Below are positions 46,263 to 55,912 of a DNA stretch of 64,000 nucleotides, in pieces (position 1 is the stretch's first letter; every line of letters starts with the position of its first letter). Source of the DNA: Lantana camara. Taxonomy: Eukaryota; Streptophyta; Magnoliopsida; Lamiales; Verbenaceae. The stretch spans positions 51,408,501-51,472,500 of the forward strand of contig CM074860.1 of assembly GCA_037501455.1 (NCBI GenBank), read 5' to 3'. The notes below the pieces were generated by a model. It ran no database searches. It was given only the letters and a program-made list of their open reading frames with translations, and was not told the origin of the DNA. Both the position numbers and the translations under genes were made by a program.

Positions 46263-47197
46263 TGTTTAAGGGCGAGAAGGTTAAGTCAAGCCCGTTTATT
46301 TCTTTCATGGAGGCTAGTAAACTGGTCCGGGACGGAGCAACAGGTTTTGTGGCCTATCTTTTGAATAGACCGAAGGATCAGGCCAAACTTGAAGAGACAG
46401 AGGTCGTGCGAGAGTATACCGATGTTTTCCCTGAGACGTTAGGTTCTCTTCCACCTGATAGGCACATCGAGTTCGTAATTGACCTTTATCCCGGAGCAGA
46501 GCCTTTCTCGAAGACTCCGTACAGGATGGCTCCTGCTGAGTTAAAGGAATTGAAGTCGCAGCTTGATGAACTGTTAGCTTGCGGGTACATTCGCCCAAGC
46601 ACTTCTCCATGGGGTGCTCCCGTGCTATTTGTAAAGAAGAAAGATGGCACATTACGGATGTGTATAGATTACCGTGAGCTGAATCGGATGACCGTGAAGA
46701 ATAAGTATCCGTTGCCTCACATCGAAGAGTTGTTTGATATTTTGCAAGGGTCTAAGGTCTATTGTAAGTTGGATTTGAGGCAAGGCTACTATCAACTACG
46801 AATTAGGGAGGAGGATATACCTAAGACTGGATTCAACACTCGTTATGGTCATTTTGAGTTCGTTGTGATGCCTTTCGGGTTAACTAATGTCCCAGCCGTG
46901 TTCATGGATATGATGCACCGAGTGTTCAGGCAGTTCCTCGACAAGTTTGTGGTAATTTTTATAGACGACATTCTGGTGTATTCTAAGTCGGTTGAAGAGC
47001 ACACTCAGCATCTTCGGATTGTTTTGGAAATCTTAAGGGAGCATAAGTTATATGCCAAGTTCAGCAAATGCGAGTTTTGGATCGACCGGGTTATATTTTT
47101 GGGGCATATAATTTCAGGTAATGGAATTGAAGTGGATCCGTCCAAGATTGAATCCGTGCTTCGTTGGGAGAGACCGAGGAATGTATCAGAAATTTGA
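46263..47197 (+). pseudogene. pol: Tekay-1 reverse transcriptase, 5' part of the broken pol
   Basis: RT makes cDNA from element RNA in the particle. The frame contains V-V-R-E-Y-x-[37 protein letters not shown] and the active-site F-I-D-D (46958-46969), all typical of Tekay-type chromoviruses. TGA at 47195-47197 falls just before S-F-L-G-L-A-G-Y-Y-R-R-F, where related elements have Arg; CGA to TGA is the expected decay of a methylated CpG. Everything else in this segment looks intact. Confidence 0.92.
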
Positions 47198-48703
47198 AGT
47201 TTTCTTGGATTAGCTGGTTATTACAGAAGGTTTGTTAAAGATTTTTCTAAGATTGCTGCCCCGTTGACTCAGCTGACTAAGAAAGAAATGAGGTTTGAGT
47301 GGGATGATAAGTGTGAAGCAAGTTTTCAGACTTTAAAAGTGAAATTGACTTCAGCACCAGTCCTTACCCTCCCCGAGGGCACCGAGGGTTATGCAGTTTA
47401 TACGGATGCTTCTAAGGAAGGTTTGGGTTGCGTTTTAATGCAGCACGGTAGAGTGGTAGCTTATACTTCGAGAAAATTGAAGGAGCATGATAAGAATTAC
47501 CCTACCCATGACTTGGAATTAGCTGCCGTTGTGTTCGCATTGATGAAGTGGCGACATTATGTTTACGGTACCACGTTCGAGGTGTTTACGGATCACCAAA
47601 GCCTCAAGTACCTCTTTTCTCAGAAAGATCTGAATGTCAGACAAAGGCGTTGGATGGAATTACTGGAGGATTATGATTGCAAGATTCAGTACCATCCGGG
47701 TAAAGCAAACGTGGTAGCCGATGCCTTGAGTAGAAAGGCTAGTGTGGTTAATTTGGAAGTGGGTTCTTCTAGTTCGGTTTCAGAGATTTTGACTTCAGGG
47801 ACTTGGTTGGCTAATCTCACCATTATACCAGATTTGAAACAGCAGTTATTAGAAGCTCAGGCCTCCGATATTGAAATTCAGAGGTTGTTAGCTCGTTCTG
47901 GAGATGATCCGAATTCTAAGATTGGATTGGATGACTCCGGTTTGTTAAGGTTTGGATCGAGAGTTTGTGTTCCAACCGAGCTTAGGAGGTTGATTTTGGA
48001 AGAGGCACATCGCTCGGGGTACTCGATTCATCCGGGAGGTACTAAGATGTATCGAGACTTGAAAGAGAAGTTCTGGTGGAATGGCATGAAGAGGGACGCC
48101 GCGAACTTCGTGAAGCGATGTCTAACGTGTCAAAAGGTGAAGGCAGAGCACCAGAAGCCGGGAGGAACTCTCCAACCACTTCCTATTCCCGAGTGGAAGT
48201 GGGAGCAAGTGACCATAGACTTTGTGTCCGGCTTGCCTAGAGCTAAAGGAGGGTTCGATGGAATTTGGGTAATTATCGACAGGTTAACTAAGTCTGCCCA
48301 TTTTCTTAAGGTTCGGATGTCTGATAAGGTGCCGAAATTAGCAGAGTTGTACGTACGGGAATTTGTAAGGTTACACGGAATTCCAGTCAGTATAGTTTCG
48401 GATCGAGATCCGAGGTTCACTTCGATCTTTTGGCAGAATCTTCAGAGATGTTTGGGTACTAAGCTCAAGTTCAGCACTGCTTCGCATCCTCAGACAGACG
48501 GTCAGTCAGAGAGGTTGATTCAGTACTTAGAGGATATGCTTCGGTCGTGTGCTTTGGATTTCCAAAACAAAAGGGACGAGCATCTGGCTCTTGTTGAGTT
48601 TGCGTATAATAACAGCTATCAGGGTTTAATTGGGATGGCTCCTTACGAGGCACTTTATGGAAGGAAGTGCAGATCCCCTTTATTTTGGGATATTGAGGAT
48701 TAG
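47198..48703 (+). pseudogene. pol: Tekay-1 RNase H and integrase, middle part of the broken pol
   Basis: Same frame as RT, continuing after the TGA. RNase H: Y-T-D-A-S (Asp), H-D-L-E-L-A-A (Glu) and F-T-D-H (Asp) are present, ending at A-D-A-L-S-R. Integrase: the HHCC finger H-R-S-G-Y-S-I-H ... C-L-T-C is followed by the catalytic core with Asp at 48218-48220, Asp at 48401-48403 (V-S-D-R-D-P-R-F) and Glu at 48509-48511 (G-Q-S-E-R), a D-X35-E spacing. TAG at 48701-48703 ends the frame shortly after C-R-S-P-L-F-W. IN after RT confirms Ty3/gypsy. Confidence 0.93.
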
Positions 48704-49294
48704 AGATGGACTGAAGAGCATAAACTCGAGAGAGCCGAACCTAAGGAAAATATTAATGCTACGATTGAAAAGGTCCATCAGATCAGGAAAAGAATGAAAG
48801 CGGCTCAGTCTCGTCAGAAAAGTTACGCTGACAGAAGAAGAAGACCTTTACAGTTTGAGGTAGGAGATAAGGTCTTTCTAAAAGCATCTCCGAGAAAGGG
48901 TTTCACTCAAATAGTTAAAGGTGGGAAACTCAGTCCCCGATATCTTGGACCGTTTGAGATCTTAGAAAGAATTGGAGAAGCGGCGTACAGATTGGATTTA
49001 CCGCCAAATTTGACCGGGATACATAACGTGTTTCACGTTTCTCAGCTTCGTAAATATTATCCCGATGAGGCAACAATTCTCCCAGTTGAAGAGGTTCAGT
49101 TAGAGCCAGATTTGACGATTGAGAAACATCCAGTTGCAATTCAGGATCGAAAAATGCAAGAATTGAGAAACCGACAGATTCCTTTGGTCAGGGTACTTTG
49201 GAGAGATCAGAAATCCGAGGAATCCACCTGGGAAACCGAGGAAAAGATGAAGAGATTATATCCGGAGTTGTTCGAGAACTCGGTTCGGACTTGA
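48704..49294 (+). pseudogene. pol: Tekay-1 integrase C-terminus with GPF module and chromodomain
   Basis: The same frame continues after the TAG. A-Q-S-R-Q-K-S-Y-A-D-R-R-R-R, V-G-D-K-V-F-L-K and L-S-P-R-Y-L-G-P-F-E-I-L-E-R are the GPY/F module of chromovirus integrases; V-H-type residues N-V-F-H-V-S-Q-L-R-K-Y follow. Residues from about 49120 (P-V-A-I-Q-D-R-K-M ... V-L-W-R-D-Q ... S-T-W-E-T-E-E-K-M) form a chromodomain, known in this clade to direct integration to heterochromatin. The stop TGA (49292-49294) lies inside the pre-PPT hairpin. Confidence 0.9.
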
Positions 49295-49304
49295 GGACAA
49301 GTCC
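49287..49304 (+). promoter_or_regulatory. Pre-PPT hairpin, Tekay-1
   Basis: GGACTTG-AGGA-CAAGTCC: perfect 7-bp stem, AGGA loop, overlapping the pol stop codon and lying six bases before the polypurine tract. Confidence 0.7.
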
Positions 49305-49310
49305 TTTTTT

Positions 49311-49321
49311 AAGGGGGAAGG
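49311..49321 (+). promoter_or_regulatory. Tekay-1 polypurine tract
   Basis: AAGGGGGAAGG, two bases before the 3' LTR. Confidence 0.87.
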
Positions 49322-49323
49322 AT

Positions 49324-52093
49324 TGTGACACCCCGACTTTCAGGCCGTACAGGTACGACGTATGTGCGCGATTTACATTATTTAAATTTATATTCTTTAC
49401 TCTTTTAATTCTTATTTTAGATATTTCTTACGAATTCGAATGATTTTTAATTGAGTATGTACGTATTTTGTATGGATTGATTCGGTTTTGCTCGTTATAT
49501 GTTTTGAATCTATTTGTTGAGCTCTTGAATTATTTGTTTCGTTTGGAACCTAAAGGAGGCAAAAATGTTTTAACGCACCTTGGGTTCCAATGTGTGTAAT
49601 TTGAGCTCGGGAATTCGGATTCGAATTCCGTCACCTCCGTTGAACTCGTTTCGATGATTCGGGTTCGATGGACTAAGCCTCATAGCCTTTTAAGCTCATT
49701 TGGTACTCCGAAATCCGACCGGAAACTTACCTCGCTCTTAAATGACTACCTTTCACCTATTTGCACTTTGGTCCCTCAATTTTTGACATATTACCCCCAA
49801 GCTTGGCCCCACACTCCACCAAAACTCAGCATATTCACCTCTCCCACTCTCATTCTCGGTATACACAAGGAAAAGGAGAGAAAGTGCAGCAATTTTTGGA
49901 GCAAAACCCTTCAAACCCGTCACTATTCACCCTTGGGAGAATTTGAGCTCTAATCTCCATTTTCTTCCAACTTCTCCAAGAGGTAAGTTAGTATTTGATA
50001 TGTATATGATATTATGAGCATTTTGAGCTATTGAATCCATGCTTTGAGCTAGGTTTGATATAATTATGGAGCATGGCATGTATATTAAGGGTTTGATGAT
50101 CACCTTGGTTTGTTGGACTTAAGCTTTGATTTGAAGTTGTAGATGTGATCCCTTTTGATTCTAAATTGAATATATGAACCCCTTTTTGAATATGGATGTG
50201 TATGGTGGAAGTTGCCATTGGTGGAATTTGAATTCTTGCATGAGAATTCTTGAGATATATGGGGATTCTTGAGTTTTTATGATAGTTGGAAGATTATACG
50301 ATGTTTAGGAAGTGATTTGCTATGATTTGCATGAGTTTTGTGGTATGAAATGGTTGCTTGTTGTTGCTGCGTGCTTGCCCTGCTCCCTCCCCTATTTTTT
50401 CCCGCAAAGTTACTGTTGCTGCTGGTATTTTTTTTCAGAGACGACAGGCCAACACGGCCGTGTCAGCTTTGTGCATGTTTTGGACACGGCCGTGTCAGCC
50501 TCTCGACTTGGAGCAATTTATTTTTATAAAACCGGACACGACCGTGTCCATTTTGAACTAAAACTCAATACGGCCGTGTCAGCCCCTCGAATTAAACTCC
50601 TTAATTTATTTTAACCGGACACGGCCGTGTCCATTTTGTACTAAAACCTAACACGGCCAAGTCATTTGAAAATATGGCGGCGAAAATTGCTCGTTTTATC
50701 ACTTCGTTGTTTGTATTTGTGTTTCCTTTCTTCGTTTATGACGTGTTTACGCATTTCATTTGCATTCATAAACATTGCCGAGCGTCTATTTGGTTCATAT
50801 TTATGTCTAAGTCTCGGGTCTTGCTCTCTTTTGTGTTTCAGAGCCTCTTCCAGTGGCGCAAGAGCCCGAAGCTTAGGTGGTCGGTTGCCGTTTGATCCTA
50901 CCTTTTGCCCTTTTGCTAAGGTGAGGTTAGGAATTATTAGCTAAAATACCCTATGGCCTATAATATGATGAATTTTCCCTTGAATGCGGATATTGTATAT
51001 ATATTTAGATACAGGTGCTTAAATTATGTTTATGATCTTATGGAATAACTTTGGTCTTTTGGAAACGATATATGTACGAGTATATATAAGTTTGAACTTG
51101 AATCCCCTTTTTAGTATGTTTTGTTCTGCTGAGCGAGTGTGCCCTGAAAGATGGGATTTGGTTTGATTTGGTTTGTGGGCCCTAGAGACGTGGGTAAGGA
51201 CGGCCCGGGGCGACCACGGGGTCGCCGGGTTTACCCCTGTGCACGTTCTCATTTGAGATATTCACGCGCGACCTAGGGAGGTTGGGAAGGCGTGATATCT
51301 TGAGCCTTCGGTGGATAACCGGGGAAGGCATAATGAGGGTTAGCTACCCCGTATGTTTTTGGTAATGTAGGTGCTAGGGTTTGATTCCCGATACACCATG
51401 GATGTAAGGGTGGTTTTGTGATTTGATATTTATGTTAAAGGAGTAAGGGATAGTCCGTTCTCGCCGGGCTTTTGATTATGTTCTGGCTGATGGATTATGA
51501 ATGGAGATACATGCCTTTCTTACTATATACTAATTTCGGGAAATGATTTTGGTGTGCAAAACTCTAGCCTCGATTCATGACTATCACTTTTGATTTGTGC
51601 TATGCTCTCTACGTAGTTATAGTGTGGGTGTGTTAAGCCCCTCACTCAGTCGAGTTGTGAGACTGACCCTCTCTTTTCCCTTTCAGGTGTGCCGAGCTAG
51701 GCGGGGAAGTGCATCGAGTCGAGTCGTACTTAGCCTTTAGGTCGAGTTGCATTCATTTTCTTGCCTTTTGATTACTTTTCTGATGTATTGATATCTTAAC
51801 TTAGCTTGTGGAGAATTATGGACTTTTGGATACATACACTCGATCTTTTGGGCCGTGAGGCCATCTATATGATTTTATATGTATTTGTCGAGCTCTTTAG
51901 ATCCTATTTATTGCTTCCGCATATTTGTTTTGTTTGTTTGCCCGCTCTGGTGTTGTTTAAGCCCTCTTAGCCTAGCGTTTGAGTGTAGGTCACCGTTCGC
52001 TTAGACTTGGGGATCATGTATGGAGATCCATTTCATATGTGGGTTCGGGTTTAAGTGCGGGGGATGTGGTGGCCCACCACTCCGGGCGTCACA
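49324..52093 (+). repeat. Tekay-1 3' LTR
   Basis: Copy of the 5' LTR. Palindromes at 50452, 50484, 50536, 50568, 50619 and 50651 keep the 32/52/32/51/32 spacing; site 3 is intact here (ACACGACCGTGT) while site 6 has decayed. Candidate donor at 49983, acceptor ending at 51686. Confidence 0.94.
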
Positions 52094-52098
52094 AAACT

Positions 52099-53393
52099 AG
52101 AATATCTTTAATTCTAGAAGTGGGAATTGAGTTTTCTTTGTTGGGTGTGAAACTAGACACAAACACCTTTCCGAGCATACATGGCCCGTTTTCTAGTTCA
52201 AAGCGAGGAGAAAATGGCGGACGGTTGAAGTTAGGTGAGTGTAGTTTGTCGGGAAAGCAGTGACACCAAAAAGAATTGATCATAACTCATAAATGGGAAA
52301 AGATATTGAGATGATTCCAATTGGAGGTTGTTCTAGACTTCAAGAGCTTTCCAGAGAATAAAAAATCAGGTCATTTGGAGTTCGTATGAGGGAGTACCCG
52401 GCCAGGTAAAATTCAAAGGAAAAGTTCCCCGACCGGGTAAGCAGTACAGAAGCTTTTCGGGGGAAAACTACCCGCCCGGGTACTTTTTATTCACAAAAAG
52501 TACCCGGCCGGGTACTGTTCCAGGGCTGGAAAAAGGGACAAAACAGGGGTAGCTTCGGGGGAGGAAGAAAAGGGATGAAAACCCAAAGCAAACTCAACCA
52601 AAATGCTCCAAACAATCATATATCATGTATATAACTCATATATATCAATTAGGAATCAAGTAATCCATGATACTTGCTCAAATCATAAAGATTCATCATC
52701 ATCAACCTATATATAATTCATCATATATTTCCATGATTTCCAAGAATTCATGCTCAAATTCAATCTAAGGCATAGAATCACACTTATGACAACAATTAAT
52801 CAAGTTATCAAGCTCAAATATCATAACCCTAGATTCCCATACCATCTCAAGAATTGAATCAATTAATCCATGTACCTCAAAAGAAAGAATGATGGAAGAA
52901 GATGAAGTGGTGATGATTATGATGCTTCAAAGTATGCAAATTCCCCTTGAAACCAAGCTAAAAATGATGAAATCTCCTCCTCCTCTTCCATGGTGTTTCA
53001 ACCGTAATTTAGTGTGTGAGTGTGTGTGGGAAATTTGATGAATGAAATGAGAGATACAAGATGCATAGATATTTATCAAAGTCTTCCAAGAAATGGGATG
53101 ACAAGGCATAATTTACACTTAAGTCCCTAAGCTGTTTAAGTTAATGCAAAGAAGTTCTAGTTCATGGAATGTGTTCAATTAAATCCAAGGAGTTATAGGC
53201 AATTAAGTTCACCGATTCAAGAAATGATCACTTAAGGGCAATTAGACAATTAAATCACATTAGTCAAATAATTCACGTAATTTCTCATGTTAAAAATTAT
53301 TTCATATAAGTTCATAGAAAATATAATGCATCTAAGGTTATACAATGTATATAAATTATCACATATTGCACATAAGAAAAACGGGGCGTTACA
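52099..53393 (-). repeat. Element E 3' LTR, right segment
   Basis: Continues the left segment after Tekay-1 and one target copy (52094-52098). It contains four TACCCGG-type palindromes (52395-52514) and ends CGGGGCGTTACA. Confidence 0.9.
52395..52514 (-). promoter_or_regulatory. Four phased TACCCGGCCGGGTA palindromes, Element E LTR
   Basis: 14-bp dyads at 52395, 52426, 52469 and 52501 (spacings 31, 43, 32). The last two with their spacer form a larger hairpin, CCGGGTACTTTTT / AAAAAGTACCCGG with a 6-nt loop (52476-52507). Confidence 0.8.
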
Positions 53394-53395
53394 AT

Positions 53396-53410
53396 TCTCT
53401 CCCCCTTAAG
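53396..53410 (-). promoter_or_regulatory. Element E polypurine tract
   Basis: Minus strand CTTAAGGGGGAGAGA next to the LTR. Confidence 0.8.
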
Positions 53411-53411
53411 A

Positions 53412-53430
53412 GGACCTGGTCCCCAGGTCC
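53412..53430 (-). promoter_or_regulatory. Pre-PPT hairpin, Element E
   Basis: Minus strand GGACCTGG-GGA-CCAGGTCC, an 8-bp stem in the same place as the Tekay-1 and Element A hairpins. Confidence 0.7.
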
Positions 53431-53462
53431 ACTGTCGAGTTTTAAAATGATGCACAAGCAAT

Positions 53463-53600
53463 AAGAGAGCCCCGTCTCTTAGACAAGTAATGGAAGAGCC
53501 CGTCTCCCTAACACGAAATGACAGCACCCCGTCTCTCCAATAAGAAATGAGAGAACCCCGTCTCTCAAACAAGAAATGTGAGAACCCCGTCTCTCAAACA
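53463..53600 (-). repeat. Mini-hairpin array, Element E (about five units)
   Basis: Minus-strand counterpart of the Element A array. Clear stems are AAGAGA/TCTCTT (53463-53480) and GAGAGA/TCTCTC (53549-53566), both with a CCCCG loop on plus (CGGGG on minus). Two middle units pair less well. Confidence 0.75.
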
Positions 53601-53772
53601 CACCCCAAATAACGATTCAAGGAAACACTTAGAGAAACATTTATATAAATGTCACATAGGGCAAGTAGAAACACATTAATCATATAACTAGCATTTATAC
53701 ACAATTAAAGTGCAACTAACAAGAAATTAAATACGAGAATAATAAAATTCATGATGCACGTGGTATGCATGA

Positions 53773-54291
53773 TTAAATGTACCGTTCACCATTGTTTACA
53801 CCATGCAAGTAATTGATACCTTCTCCTAACAAAGCCGGATCCACCTTTACATTTTGCACCTCTCTTTCTAGAGCATAATCATGATCTTGAACGAGTGGCC
53901 CCTTACCCCCGATAGACTTCCTTCGTCGCCTTGGGCATGCGTCTACTTGATGCTCAACGCTCCCACAACGGAAACATAGACCCAAGCGCTTTCTACAATC
54001 CTCGTATGTATGTGTGTTATATCCACAATAAGCGCAAAGAGGCTTTTCCGAAGGTGATATTGAAGCTGAGGTAGGTGAAACTCCCAAACTCGATCCAGTT
54101 GATCGATGCTTCTTCTTCTGAGACCTTTCTTGAGGTGATAATGTATGATAAGAGATAAGCCTCTTTCCCTTGTTAGACTTCTGTCCTAATTTCGAACTTG
54201 AAGCCTGTCCGGGTTGAGGATTAGGCCTCCTCGTATTCAAAGGAGTGGTGTATCGAACCTTCTCTTGAGAGTCACACGGAATGAGTTCCCC
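53773..54291 (-). pseudogene. gag: Element E gag, C-terminal part with two zinc knuckles
   Basis: On the minus strand the frame resumes with E-L-I-P-C-D-S-Q-E-K-V, matching Tekay-1 Gag R-L-I-P-C-D-P-M-D-K-L, then jumps directly to a basic, proline-rich linker. The capsid core (about 125 residues in Tekay-1) is missing. Two perfect CX2CX4HX4C knuckles follow (CAYCGYNTHTYEDC, CFRCGSVEHQVDAC), then the start of a protease-like segment (V-D-P-A-L-L-G-E-G) and TAA at 53773. The zinc knuckles look better preserved than those of Tekay-1, so RNA binding could outlast assembly (inference). Confidence 0.8.
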
Positions 54292-54550
54292 AAACTCTTT
54301 TAACTTTCTTGAGCCACGGCTTGGATTGAATATCATTCCCTTCAAAGGACTTTCGATTTTGCTGATTCTGAAACTCCTTAAATACAATAGAAATCTGAGC
54401 CGGTTGTGGTGATGCTATAGGAACATATTCTCTTATCTTCTGATCAACAAAACGAACCAAGGAATCGAAAAACTCCTGAGGTTGAACAGGATGGTGTGGA
54501 TGTGTGGGAAACCTAAGAGAACGTTCACGACGAGGGTGACCTCGAGGCAT
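54292..54550 (-). pseudogene. gag: Element E gag, N-terminal part
   Basis: Starts at ATG (54550) with MPRGHPRRERS, collinear with Tekay-1 MPPRRHHRRDRS, and keeps F-x-x-F-x-N-Q ... F-x-G-N-D-I-Q-S-K-P-W-L ... V-K-R-V-W. A single extra G in a G-run (plus 54288-54291) shifts the frame right after V-W, so this piece ends at TGA (54272). The rest of gag is in the next frame. Confidence 0.82.
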
Positions 54551-54770
54551 CCTGTAATCAAGACACTAGATATGCATGTGGGATTAGTGGATGCAAATGA
54601 ATACATCTAAAATCCCAAGATACAAATAACGCACATAATTCACATAATTCAACTAGTTCAAATAAGTCAAGTAAGTTCAAATAGGATGCAAGACTCGCAA
54701 TTAATAAATAATCCTATGCCGTTCGACCTATACTCACGAGACACGACACTAGAACCACGATTTTGCAATC

Positions 54771-54784
54771 GGGCTCTGATACCA
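54771..54784 (-). promoter_or_regulatory. Element E primer binding site (initiator Met tRNA)
   Basis: Minus TGGTATCAGAGCCC, after a 7-nt spacer, TCTTAAG. Confidence 0.85.
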
Positions 54785-54791
54785 CTTAAGA

Positions 54792-55912
54792 TGTAGCACC
54801 CGGAACGCCGAGATGCCACACCCCCGCACCATAAGTCTAGCTCACACATGAAATGGGTAGTCCATATATGAACCGGACTCATGGCGAACGGGAGACAATA
54901 AAAACGACACACTAGCTAGGCGAGACTAACCCTCAAATAAATACGATCATGCATAATCAATAAAACGGAAGCATAATATACATTCATGTCTTTAACATAA
55001 TCCTTCCATTATTTACATAAGTCCAATTCCAAAGATATCCAAATAGGTCATACTTAATACATAGGTACCAAGAGACATAACAATACATATATGCATAAAT
55101 AATGTACAATAAAGTGAGGAAGACAAGTGCTAGACCCTAAGGAACAAAAGACCTGACTCGATCCCGCCTAGCATGCAACCCTTGAAAACCTGAAAATGTT
55201 GAGGTGTCAGTCTACCAACGACTGAGTGAGGGGTTTATGAATAAATATTAGCGCAATTAACATGCAAGTTATAATCCCGGGTAAAGCTTTTACAAATGAA
55301 ACAATATAGGTTGACTAAGGAATAATCTTCGCCCGAGATTACAACTATTCAATTTAACAATTCAATCACTTATCAATTCAATCTGTGGCCCGGGCGAGTG
55401 AGGGCAATTCTCCAACCTTACACCAATAGTGAACATTACATGCTTGTGTAATTATCATGTGATCATGCAATTTAATTAAAGTGCACACGTATCAATTTCA
55501 TGAACTCCTTTACTCCGGGTGATGGTGGGTTTGCAAGGCCCTAACCATCCATACTACGTACGTCGGGAACATGACTCCCACGTACGGGATTCCTTCTTCC
55601 ACCAAACCTCCTGGTGGATTCAGGGGTTATCCCAAAGTAGTGAGGATAGTGCAAGAGTTACCCGTCAGCCCTTGCTTCCTCGTTTGGCTCAATACACTAC
55701 CATCGGGCCCAAATGTGAACATGCTTACTCGCCCAAAATAATTAATCAATCCGTTTAGTTCAATCAATAAATTCCATGAAATCAGTTGAAAATCAATAAG
55801 GTCACGGTCTAATCACGATACATGCATTGCTTTGCATGATCATGGTGCTAATCACACTACATGCATTGCTTTGCATAAGTGTGACTTGCTTACAATCGTT
55901 TATGTAGCACCC
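54792..55912 (-). repeat. Element E 5' LTR, left segment
   Basis: TGTAGCACCCGG start, near-identical to 40350-41460, ending at target site GTTTA (55908-55912). Confidence 0.9.

Larger units (their letters stand above)
41882..52093 (+). mobile_element. Tekay-1: near-complete chromovirus (Ty3/gypsy, Tekay/Del type)
   Basis: LTRs of 2771 and 2770 bp, roughly 98% identical by eye, enclose a 4.67-kb interior with gag, protease, RT, RNase H, integrase and chromodomain in gypsy order, an iMet PBS and a PPT. Flanks are AAAGT (41877-41881) and AAACT (52094-52098). Uninterrupted relatives read GGGAAAACTRGAATATC (58995 and 30461 areas), so AAACT is the original site and the left copy has mutated. Six lesions break the coding region, so this copy is not autonomous. 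Confidence 0.95.

Noticed and set aside
52394..52514. GC-rich palindromes as rho-independent-type terminators
   Set aside because: They lack a following U-run on a consistent strand, and such terminators are not used in plant nuclei.
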